NCBI GenBank assembly: GCA_933822405.4
Contig: CAKOGP040001680.1
Span: 1-25,215 of the forward strand
From: Cylindrotheca closterium
Lineage: Eukaryota > Bacillariophyta > Bacillariophyceae > Bacillariales > Bacillariaceae
DNA length: 25,215 nucleotides
Reading direction: 5' to 3'
Below the pieces are notes generated by a model. It did no database searches and was not told where the DNA came from. It saw only the letters and a program-made list of their open reading frames with translations. Position numbers and translations under genes: made by a program. Within the stretch, counting starts at the first letter, position 1. Each line of letters begins with the position of its first letter. This document shows positions 6,788 to 15,712 of the stretch, piece after piece.

Positions 6788-9752
6788 ATGCCAGCACGTT
6801 CGTTCCGTTTGGATAAAACTGTTACAGGAAGCAGTCGCATCGAGGCAAATAAGAACAGGGTTCCTCGTTGTTCTCTCCAATCGCCTCCCGATAAACCAGC
6901 AACTGTAACTCCAGCTAAGTCATCCAAACCCTCTAGGATAAGAAAGCAAACAGAGTATTTCAATCCGCTCGAAGAAAACAAAAAACCGCAGCACAAACAA
7001 TCTACAAAAACTCCAACCAAGCAGAAAATCGACAATGATCGTCCAGTTCCAATCAACTTTAAGATAGAAGAAGGGACGCTTACCCTAAAACCGCTTTCAA
7101 AAGAGTTCTTGTGCTATCATTGCAATTTCGGTGGAGAACTATTGCAGTGTCATCATGCTTCGATTGCTGGTGACATTCCTGAAATTGGGTGCGGCAAGGT
7201 GGTACATCCATTCTGTGTAGGACGAGAGGAAATCCCCAAGGGTGGCTGGATATGCACTACATGCTGCGTTCGACATGACCACAATGTGAAAATGCCCAAA
7301 GAATTGAGAAATAAGGACATTGTGGACTACGGATATTCATTTAGCGATGAATCGGATTTTAACTTACAAGAGCAGCAATTTCAATTTGAACAAGCAATGG
7401 AAGAGTGGAAACAAAGGAAGCCAAGTACAGCTGGCAACTTAATGTGGCGGCCAAAAAATCTCTCTGGTTCTATGTTCGATGATGAATACATCGAGGACGA
7501 GGAGGGTGATGCTGATTCTTCTGTCCATTCCGTAGGACCATGCGATGTGTGTAAGGAAGAAGGAGAATTGATTCGATGTCACTCTCTATTGGCTGGAATT
7601 GGCTGTGGAAAGGGGGTACATATGTATTGTGTTTTTCGGGAGGAAATGCCCGAAGGAGACTGGGTGTGTGAAGATTGTGCAAGGGTCAACAACTTGAATC
7701 TAGACAAACAGTATCCAGCAATGGGATACGAATATCCCAGTGAGTCTCTTGACTCGATTCCAAAAGGCGAAGACACATTCGATTGGGACGAAGACCTCGG
7801 ACATCGAATTCAGGTTGGGTCTCGAATTGGTGTGTATGACGAAGAGGACGATGAATATGAAAATGGAACTTTGGTATCTAAAGATATGGGTAGAGGCGTT
7901 TTCCGTTTGTTATTCGATGACGGAGAGCGAAGAACTGAAAGCATGAGAGGTCGACGAATAAGATTGCTTTTCGAAAAAGAAATCAGCTACAAGGACTTAA
8001 AATTGAAAATGCGCTTGTCTCTGGATCCATCACTGTCGCATTATATTATCTGCGGAGGCGGTGTCACAAGGGCGCACAATCGAAAACATGCACACCGACT
8101 TTTGGAGCATTACGTCGATGTTCTCCTGGACGACAACAGTACAACGTCCTTGGAAATGGAAGACAGCGATAATGATGTTATGTGTCAGGAAGTATTGGAG
8201 AAGTTGAAGAATGACAGCATTGAGTTCATACAATGGGATGCTGCCCTTGGGGGTTTCGGAAAGGCATCCAAAGGGGAAATACAAAAGAAAATCACTTTTG
8301 CTTTTGATGAGAAGCGTGAGGAGCGAGCTCGAATGCCTGTTCAACCAACAGTCATTCCTCAAGATGACGCCCCGATCCTCCATGCGCTACTAGTGAATGG
8401 AGGTCGTCCACTTTCTAATGTACCGCAAATACCGCGAAAATCAGTCGCAGATGATCCCTTTTCGGTGGTAGAGCGGTTGCATAATAGGTATCGACGACAT
8501 TGTGCTCGGGAATCTGGAATCATTTCGATGCAATGGTAAGTTGTATTGATCTATTCAAGTGGTGTCGGCTTGGGCTGTTTCGCCTCTTTGTTTTGCGTCG
8601 CAGGGCATCTAACAAGAACTAATGTCTTTTAGCTTTAGCGACACACTAGATGAATCTGAATTGATCGAATCTGCTTCCGCATTGATTCGACTTCATCAGA
8701 AGGAAGTTATCAGCAGCATATGGGACAGTGATATTTTCGACGATGCAGAAGTAGAGCAGTCTCAAGACCGAAGCACTGCTAAGGTCCTTACAAGATTTTC
8801 ACTACCTCAAAGAATGTTTCAGCAGAATCTGAAGGAGCGCAATCGCAAAGAGGCTATGTCCGAAATCCCCGGGCTGAGCGGTGGCAAGTTCGAGCCGCTT
8901 GTCCTAACACAGTCGGTTCCACCAAATAGGAAACGGGGTCAACCTTCAAAGGAGTCAACTCCGTCCAAGAAACTCAAGACTGTGCCCAAAGGACCGACTG
9001 CACACACCAACTCGACCAACAGAAAAGTCAGAGTACTCAAACATCAGGTCAATCAGTGGGAAACGCAATTGAAAACTGCTGCTCGCTTCCGAAAGAAGCA
9101 CGGTCACTGTAATATCCCATCCGTTTACCCACCTGATCCAGGGTTGGCTAGTTGGGTACGAGAACATCATTGCAATTTCCAATGATTGAACTGTGAATCC
9201 ATCTCACATATTCCTTCGCCTTCACTTGTTTTGACCTTTTTTAAAAACTAGGCCAAACGGCAACGTCATCAGTATCAATTGTACCATCGAAAGTACGATA
9301 GATGTACCATGACACCGGAACGCATCGAGGCCTTGGGTAAGATTGACTTTTGTTTTGACAAGCAACAAATCAAGTGGTTTCAGCGATTTGAAGAACTCAA
9401 GGCCTATCGTAAGAAGCATGGTCATACTCGTGTAGTATCCACCGACAAGCCGGAGCAACAGCTTCGAGCTTGGATCAAACATCAGCGATCGCAAAAGAAA
9501 CAATTTGATCAAGGATTGGCGACGTTTATAAATCAAAGTCGAATCGACAAGCTTGATAGCATTGACTTTTGTTGGCATATACGGGGGTTGAAGAACGCCG
9601 AACCATCTATTCCCGCCAAGAAACTGCCTGCGACTGACAGAAACGTGAAGAATAATGTGACCAAGAGCAGGGACCCGGGCGCAAGAAGCTCACGCCACAC
9701 CGATCAAAAATCAACAAGACTATCGTCCAGAGCTAGAAAACCCCGGAAGTGA
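6788..9752 (+). CDS. Double-PHD, Tudor-like, helicase-associated domain chromatin protein
   Basis: Three exons are inferred: 6788-8535, 8633-9155 and 9252-9752, giving 923 residues. Intron 1 (8536-8632) has GTAAGT and TTTTAG. Intron 2 (9156-9251) has GTACGA and ACTAG, and removing it rebuilds an HA repeat across the junction (LASW joined to AKRQRHQY). Domains: PHD finger 1 at about 109-160 and PHD finger 2 at about 252-297, each C4HC3 with an insert before a GCGK-VH segment; a Tudor-like barrel at about 342-400 (VGSRIGVYDEE... FDDGERR); HA repeats at about 721-790 and 794-865, each with an RKKHGH motif. The termini are basic, consistent with the nucleus. PHD and Tudor modules commonly read histone tails; HA repeats are found next to helicases and in algal DNA-binding proteins. 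No helicase or SET domain is present. A reader or recruiter role is inferred. An upstream exon is possible. Confidence 0.85.
8536..8632 (+). other. Intron 1 of the PHD/HA gene
   Basis: The 97-base intron starts GTAAGT and ends TTTTAG. It contains in-frame stops, and splicing keeps the frame (TG + C gives Cys). An alternative acceptor at 8603 would lead to a stop. Confidence 0.75.
9156..9251 (+). other. Intron 2 of the PHD/HA gene
   Basis: The 96-base phase-0 intron starts GTACGA and ends AACTAG. Its removal restores a continuous helicase-associated repeat, which is the main support for this weak donor. Confidence 0.7.
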
Positions 9753-9920
9753 GAAGCATCCTAAGTGTTTTGCGACCACCTCTTTGTTTCCCTGTTTTTG
9801 GCAATCGTTTAGAATTAGCCTTATGTATGCATGAATGATTGATTCCGCACATCATCAACCTATTTCTTTTTGTAACATAAAGACAAGAACAATATAATCG
9901 GTACTCGTACAGAACATTAT

Positions 9921-10982
9921 CTACTCATCCGAATCGTCCGAATCAGAGTCTTCGTCATCTTCGTCGTCTTCACTTTTTCCCTCGTCTTCGGCAGCGGGTG
10001 CAGTTTCGGCAGCAGCGGCTTCTGCAGCAGCAGCTTCCGCAGCAGCGGCTTCTGCAGCAGCCTTCTTGGCAGCGGCTTTGTTCGCTGCCTTTCGCTTTGC
10101 GGCTGCATGCATTTCTGCCTCATATTTATCTGCATTAGCTTCTCTTTCAAAGTCGTCCAATCTGTGCAATACCAGCTGAAGGAGCACGGCCAGTTCGTTG
10201 GAACAAAACTTTTCGGCAGGATTGAAATTCATCCACCCCTCTTGGATTTCCTGTCGGGTCATCCATGTTGTTTCGGCAACTTCGTCGTCCAGCTCCAACA
10301 ATTTTTTCAATTCTTCCAAGGGTGTATTCATTTCTATCACATGCAAGTGGGTCATTTGTCGGTCGATTAGACTTCCGTTGTCACTGTAGTCCACGTCTAC
10401 GTAGACTGGGAGCTTGACTAATTCCATAGTCTTGCTCCCCTTTTGCACAAACTGCTGATAAAAGGCATCTCCCAATTCTTCTTTCATTCCTCGAATGACT
10501 GTGTCTCTAGGCGTTTCATCTTGAAAGGTATGTTCGCCCACCAAACCCCAAGCGTTGGGACAGGTGACCAATTGAGGCGCACGCTTGAGCAATAGAATTT
10601 TGGCATCGATGTTTGCAACGTTGCTATCCAGGACAGCCACCACCATTCCACTATGTAACAAACCATTGCGGTGGACGTGTTGGATTGGGTAATACTTGTT
10701 TCGAGGCACAATTTCGGACGCCGTTCGCACAAATTCCATATGTTGCTTCACGTTCCCCAGGTCCGGCCTCTTCCAATCCCATACTTTGAGGGATTCTTTG
10801 TTGGGACCCGTCAGAATGCCACTAATGATGCTGGAAAGAACTGATATAGAAGATGATTCAAAGTCGGAAAATGCTGCTTCCTTGAGGAAATAGAGTCCAA
10901 AGAGGAGGACCATGACGATCCAATGCAATGGGATTTTTCGTTGTGGTTTTTGTTGAAACCTATTGTTGCGAATGGGAGCCAT
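9921..10982 (-). CDS. Membrane-anchored Nudix-like protein with Ala/Glu and acidic tail
   Basis: This 353-residue protein has a basic N-terminus followed by a hydrophobic segment (residues 17-38), likely a signal anchor. A Nudix-like domain spans about 105-275. The Nudix box at 149-171 keeps the metal-binding RGMKEELG core with Glu168 and Glu169. However, the second residue of the usual Arg-Glu pair is Gly165, and the leading glycine is one position off the consensus spacing. Nudix enzymes hydrolyse nucleoside diphosphates linked to another group, and some relatives are isomerases, so the substrate is open and activity may be altered. The C-terminus is an Ala-rich predicted helix (about 293-330) encoded by a 15-bp repeat, then a Glu/Asp/Ser tail. 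It is convergent with the PHD gene, 168 bases apart. Confidence 0.75.
   Translation of the reverse strand: MAPIRNNRFQQKPQRKIPLHWIVMVLLFGLYFLKEAAFSDFESSSISVLSSIISGILTGPNKESLKVWDWKRPDLGNVKQHMEFVRTASEIVPRNKYYPIQHVHRNGLLHSGMVVAVLDSNVANIDAKILLLKRAPQLVTCPNAWGLVGEHTFQDETPRDTVIRGMKEELGDAFYQQFVQKGSKTMELVKLPVYVDVDYSDNGSLIDRQMTHLHVIEMNTPLEELKKLLELDDEVAETTWMTRQEIQEGWMNFNPAEKFCSNELAVLLQLVLHRLDDFEREANADKYEAEMHAAAKRKAANKAAAKKAAAEAAAAEAAAAEAAAAETAPAAEDEGKSEDDEDDEDSDSDDSDE
10009..10068 (-). repeat. 15-bp in-frame tandem repeat coding (Ala/Glu)
   Basis: About four units of 15 bp lie end to end (10009-10023, 10024-10038, 10039-10053, 10054-10068). The first and third are identical; the last is diverged. Each codes for EAAAA-type units in the tail of the Nudix-like protein, so length changes by slippage would stay in frame. 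Confidence 0.7.
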
Positions 10983-11452
10983 TTTCGTGAATTGAGTGCT
11001 GTGATTGGTAATCTAAGTCAGCCAGTCTAGGGGTACAGTATTTCGGTGTGATTATATGGCTGGACGATCGGATCGGATCGGATCGAATCGAGTATAGGGT
11101 TCGACTGTTTGTACCGTACCGGTAAGGGTTTGATTGTGACGATCGATTATTGGTGAGGGTCGCATTTTGAGCATTGCCGTTTTCAAATTTCAGCTTTTTC
11201 TGTACCTTACAGGTCACTTTATGAAAAAACCCAGCAGGAAGATCGACCAAATCAATTTCAAATTTGCAGCACACCTACAGATGGTATGGCTGATAAGATG
11301 AACAAATATTATAATAATACTAGGTATGATAATGGTACCGGAAGGTGACTGAACCGCAAGAAATGTGTGTGATTGTGTGATGCTGAATATGATATGATTT
11401 GGTAAGGGGATGTGGTTCTCAAGTTTCCCTTTTGGGGCTGATGTTTTCCGAA
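10983..11452. other. Spacer upstream of the Nudix-like gene
   Basis: No gene is visible. The spacer contains the GATCG microsatellite, a GTACCGTACCGGTA palindromic stretch near 11113, and AT-rich sequence near 11305-11325. It serves as the 5' flank of the Nudix-like gene and the 3' flank of the cysteine-rich gene, both on the minus strand. Confidence 0.6.
11066..11090. repeat. GATCG pentanucleotide microsatellite
   Basis: Four exact GATCG units (11066-11085) are followed by an AATCG variant. It lies about 85-110 bases upstream of the Nudix-like start codon. Confidence 0.8.
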
Positions 11453-12210
11453 TTAGTGTCGTTGCATTTCGTTTCCTCCTGGAGCGTTCATCTTTTCTCT
11501 CAAGTTGATTTCATGGTAGCACTGAGCTGTCATACATCCAGTGACACTGCAAAACACAATATCGGCAATAGTGTTGAGGACTTGGGCAAAAAGGTCATCT
11601 CCTTCGCATGGAGTGATGCAGGCAATGATAGTACAGAGACAGGAAGCAATTTGCAAACAGTTGTTGCACCGAATGAGCTTGACATCATCCTCATCTAGAC
11701 CGAGGCTGTATTCTTGTCGAATGACACCAGAAGTAGCACTGACAGCGGCACCTGAAGAAATACAAAAGAAAGAAACATTGATTAGATCTGGTCTCCATAT
11801 TGCATACTACACCGAATAAATTTCACTGCCATCATCGTTTTCAGCAGTATGATCTTACCAGGACAAATGCATGCCTCCAAACACATGCAAGGAACAGGAC
11901 AGGTCTTTTCTCCCATCTTTCCAGGTTGCAAGCACATACATCCTCCGAACAATCCCTGACAGCAAATGTAATTCTTCCAGCCGGAACCAGGTTCCACATG
12001 ATTCAGAGCCCTGTGTCGCATGTACACTTGGACAGGACACATGCACACCATACTGATCAAACAGCAACAGGGTTCACTGCAAGGAGCCTTGCACATGGTA
12101 ATGTCGTATTTTTGGTTGTACGATGCGTAGGGTCCCAGGGCGTTTCCATATTTTCCTTTCTTCTCATCTTCGGAGAGTGGGTCTCCCGAAAAGCAAAACA
12201 AACAGGACAT
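11453..12210 (-). CDS. Cysteine-rich membrane-associated protein, two exons
   Basis: Exons are inferred at 12210-11859 and 11751-11453, giving 216 residues. The intron (11858-11752, 107 bases) has a GTAAGA donor and a TTCAG acceptor, and splicing joins CLEACICPG to GAAVSATSG without loss of frame. The protein is packed with cysteines in pairs and runs (CSEPCCC, ICCQG, GGCMC, CPVPCMCLEACICPG, NNCLQIASCLC, TGCMTAQ) and has short hydrophobic stretches in both exons. It lacks a clear signal peptide. From memory it resembles a conserved cysteine-rich family of plants, oomycetes and algae with a PLAC8-like look. I cannot name the family with confidence. The head-to-head neighbour is the Tex-like gene, 451 bases away. 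Confidence 0.75.
11752..11858 (-). other. Intron of the cysteine-rich protein gene
   Basis: On the minus strand it begins GTAAGA and ends TTCTTCAG. It is phase 1, and both exons continue the same cysteine-rich composition. Confidence 0.75.
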
Positions 12211-12661
12211 GATGAATCTATCTTTTCTTGTTTTCTTTTGTCCTTGAGAGAGATGTCCAAACGGAAGGTGTTGTATCTTTGATACGGTACCAGTCGGCGT
12301 CGCTCCCTACTGTCAAAATCTATAAAAATTCAAAAAAAAGAGTTTCTATAGGGGCTTGCTGGCGTGTACCTCGTAGAAATACTACTACTGATTGGGTCAC
12401 TCGGGACACGCGTGTCCGTCCGCGAAAAGTGGGGTGATGGGTGAGGACGAGCAAAGGACAGACATCATCAAAATGAATCGAATCGCGATCTTATTTTATT
12501 GTCATCACCATAACCGTGCGTAATCATCAATACTTCTTTCACCTTCATCACCTTCACCTGTTCAATAAGCTTCATATACCAGAAACCAAGGAAGCCATCT
12601 ACACGGTCTTCGAATGCGTTTCAGTTGATCAGTATTCACCTTTATTCCTGTCGCTTGGCAA
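12211..12661. other. Divergent promoter region of cysteine-rich and Tex-like genes
   Basis: No gene is supported. A GATACGGTACC motif lies near 12287, an A-rich run near 12330, and TC-rich leader-like sequence at 12535-12565. The short plus frame beginning at 12516 overlaps the Tex-like start in another frame and looks spurious. Confidence 0.55.
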
Positions 12662-15457
12662 ATGCTTTTGCCCAGAAGGCTCCGACCATCCCTCCTGTGG
12701 TTTTCTTATTCCTCACGAGCCCTCAGACATTCTGGTCAAGTTCACAGTCCTCACCACACCGCCGTTCCAAGTACAAGGTTGGGCTTCACTCCAACGTGGA
12801 TAACCGCTCATAACCGATTGAGCAGTGGCACGAGAATCTGGCTTTCCACTACTGCATCAGATCCCTTGAGCTTGGAAGAATCCCTGGAAATTGATCCCAC
12901 ATCTCCCGGATCATTCTCTGTCTTGATGAACGATCACAAGGCAGTTTCTCCGTCGATGCTTGCCGAAGTATGGACTCCATTGATGTTGAAAGAAAGTAAA
13001 GAATCATTATCATCGCAGGGGACACCAAAGCAGGTTCAGGCTGCAATTTCACGGACCATTCCCTTATTGTCGTCGTCCGGCGCATCGGGTCCAGCCTCGG
13101 CGTCCGTCCCGTTTGTCTGTCGGTATCGATCCGATGTCATTCATCCATTGACCACCCAACAAGTACATCAGCTACAAACCTGGATATCCCAACATGAATC
13201 ACTAGCAACTCTACGGAAAAAGCTGTTGGATGCTCTGAATGGTGACAAAGACAGATCCAAAACGAAGGACCGTGCTCTTGTGAAGCGCATCTTGACGAGT
13301 ATTTCCAAGACCGAGCTAGATGATCTCTATGCACCTTACAAGCCACCTGCCAAAGGCTCTATTCTCCAACAGATTGTAAAAGAGCATCCGAAACTAGTCC
13401 AAAGCTTGGAAGAGCTGTGGTCATCGTCAAGCAATGAAAGTCAAAGTAGCATCAAGCAAGATTTGGATCTAATCAACAAATTGTCCAGAGAATATCCACA
13501 GGAAGCGATCGTGTCATGGTTGGGATCCAAGGTTGCTGCAGAGCCAAAGATGGGAGAAATTGTCTCGGATCAGTTACACCGATATGGCAAACTTCAGACT
13601 AAGCTTATTTATTTCACCACTACTGCTTCGAAATCATCCAAAGATGGCAAGCAGGAAAATTCAAATGACAAAGTTTACGAAAACTACCATGACTTTTCCA
13701 TGCTACTTCGGCTCATCAAGGACCATCAAATCTTGGCCATTCGAAGAGGTTCGGCACAAAAGGTTCTTCGAATGTCCTATGACATTGACTCAACCAAGAT
13801 GGAATCTTGCTTGAAGTACCATTTGCACAACAGCGAAACACCATTGGTTCCATCATGGCTGCGTCGCAAAAGTAATCTATTCTCCGAAGTTGTGCACGAT
13901 GCCTGGTCTAGACTCTTGAGAAGACGAGGTACTCAACGCTGGTGGAACGAACGGTGCAAGGAAGCACAAGATCGTGCCTCGTGGGTCTTTGCCAACAATT
14001 TGGAGCGGGCACTACTAGCACCCCCATTGCAACCAACTCGACCACTATTGGCATTGGATCCGGGGTATCAAGCAGGTATCAAGTGCGCCGTTTTGGATGC
14101 ATCGGGACAAGTAATTAAGCTTGACACAGTCCAATTTCTGGGCAAGCACAAGGATCGAGCCGTGTCGAAATTGCAAGATCTGCTTCGGGCGACTCATGAT
14201 CTGGATCCTTCTGCTGGTGATTCCTTGACGCTAGTCGCCCTTGGGAATGGACACGGGACGAATGAATGTCGCCAGCTGATTCAGGAAGCCGCATCTCAAG
14301 ACGAAACGAAAATTGACCTTCAGTTGGTAAACGAAGCTGGCGCCAGTGTCTGGAGCGTATCACCAGCTGCCTTGAAAGAGTTTCCGGATCAACCAGCATC
14401 AGCCATTGCATCCATTTCCATTGGAAGACGCCTTCAGAATCCACTCTTCGAGCTGGTCAAAGTACCGCCCAAGAGTTTGGGATTAGGCATGTACCAACAT
14501 GACTTGTCCGAAAAGGAACTCGAAGAGCGACTTCATCTTACCAGTGTCGATGCCGTAGCCAAAGTTGGGGTTGATTTGAATACTTGTAGCCTTCCAATTC
14601 TGGAAATGGTCCCCGGTCTAAACAAGCTGGCTCCAAAGGTTGCGAAGGCCCGCCCGTTTGCCTACCGCGATGAGTTGCTAAAAGTGACCGGGCTAGGTCC
14701 CAAAACATATGAGAATTGCGCAGGCTTTTTGCGGGTACCCAATGGAGAAGAACCACTGGATAATACTCTTGTTCACCCAGAATCCTATGACTTGGCTCGT
14801 TTCCTCTTGACACAATTGAGGCTGTTGATGAAGGAGGATGAGAGGACAATAAAAACTATTTCTGTCCCAAAAGAGAAATGGATCGAACAGTGGGACACGG
14901 AGATCGGTCAAGCCTCCGACAAGTTCAATGTTAGCAGAGAGCGCGTCATTTCAGTGCTGGAAAATCTGATTGATTCCATATTGCAAAAGGACCCGCGGTT
15001 AGAGAGCTCTGCTAATGGAAAATCTTCCACCACCGAGGTTGGTTGTATCAAAGGCTGTACCCTGTTGCCATCCGACCTTGCCACAAATGCCGAAAAGCTC
15101 AAAGAAGCTGCACCATTGCGTGGTATCATTGCGACTGTCCGAAATATTGCCGATTTTGGTGCCTTTATAGACTTTGGTGGTCCCAATGATGGATTGCTCC
15201 ACACTTCGAAATTGGGTCCGCTCGAGCTCTCACAGTTGTTGATTGGCCAGGAGCTTGGAGTTGATATCCTCCAGGTGGATAATCATCGAATATCACTGGG
15301 ACTCTATGGATTGAATTCCGAGCCCACCCAACGCAAGCCAGGAGACACAAGAGTGAAAGGAAAGCCAAAGGGTAGCGGGTCGACCTCAGGATCTGGATCG
15401 GGATCGAAACGGTCCATGTCCACAAAGACCAATGCCAGAAAGAAGCGACGCACATAG
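12662..15457 (+). CDS. Tex-family S1 RNA-binding protein, probably organelle-targeted
   Basis: The intronless gene encodes 931 residues. The order matches bacterial Tex/Spt6-like proteins: a helical N-domain with the VPFVCRYRSDV and LDDLYAPYKPP motifs; a YqgF/RNase H-like domain from about 459 (LALDPGYQAGIKCAVLD); the NPLFELVKVPPKSLG block; helix-hairpin-helix motifs at about 635-690 (VDLNTCS, GLGPKTYENCAGFL, then LDNTLVHPESY); and an S1 domain at about 818-892 (GIIATVRNIADFGAFIDFG). The first ~60 residues are Arg/Ser-rich without acidic residues, like a mitochondrial or plastid presequence, and precede the conserved part. The C-terminus is a Gly/Ser and Lys/Arg-rich tail not typical of bacterial Tex. 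Tex binds nucleic acid and is tied to transcription in bacteria; an organellar RNA role is inferred. Confidence 0.9.
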   Translation: MLLPRRLRPSLLWFSYSSRALRHSGQVHSPHHTAVPSTRLGFTPTWITAHNRLSSGTRIWLSTTASDPLSLEESLEIDPTSPGSFSVLMNDHKAVSPSMLAEVWTPLMLKESKESLSSQGTPKQVQAAISRTIPLLSSSGASGPASASVPFVCRYRSDVIHPLTTQQVHQLQTWISQHESLATLRKKLLDALNGDKDRSKTKDRALVKRILTSISKTELDDLYAPYKPPAKGSILQQIVKEHPKLVQSLEELWSSSSNESQSSIKQDLDLINKLSREYPQEAIVSWLGSKVAAEPKMGEIVSDQLHRYGKLQTKLIYFTTTASKSSKDGKQENSNDKVYENYHDFSMLLRLIKDHQILAIRRGSAQKVLRMSYDIDSTKMESCLKYHLHNSETPLVPSWLRRKSNLFSEVVHDAWSRLLRRRGTQRWWNERCKEAQDRASWVFANNLERALLAPPLQPTRPLLALDPGYQAGIKCAVLDASGQVIKLDTVQFLGKHKDRAVSKLQDLLRATHDLDPSAGDSLTLVALGNGHGTNECRQLIQEAASQDETKIDLQLVNEAGASVWSVSPAALKEFPDQPASAIASISIGRRLQNPLFELVKVPPKSLGLGMYQHDLSEKELEERLHLTSVDAVAKVGVDLNTCSLPILEMVPGLNKLAPKVAKARPFAYRDELLKVTGLGPKTYENCAGFLRVPNGEEPLDNTLVHPESYDLARFLLTQLRLLMKEDERTIKTISVPKEKWIEQWDTEIGQASDKFNVSRERVISVLENLIDSILQKDPRLESSANGKSSTTEVGCIKGCTLLPSDLATNAEKLKEAAPLRGIIATVRNIADFGAFIDFGGPNDGLLHTSKLGPLELSQLLIGQELGVDILQVDNHRISLGLYGLNSEPTQRKPGDTRVKGKPKGSGSTSGSGSGSKRSMSTKTNARKKRRT

Positions 15458-15712
15458 AATAGACCAAACTGAAACATATTAACAATAGAAATGCATGAAT
15501 AGATCACGCTGTAAGACTTTTTGAATTAAATCCTAAAAAGACTTGTCGGAAAGGAAACGGGCATCTCGAGACCCCCTTTCTTCCTTCCGCCAAGCGAAAT
15601 GGTGCCACGATACACCATTGCTCGCATATCCTTCTGAACCAATACTAGAGTTCAGCAAATCTGGAGACAGAACGCGTCCTCACCTGGAAGCCATGATAAA
15701 TTCAGTCTTCTA

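Noticed and set aside
6346..7056. 236-codon open frame on the minus strand
   Set aside because: It overlaps the start of the PHD gene on the other strand, has no recognisable domain, and the plus-strand frame there codes for clear downstream domains.
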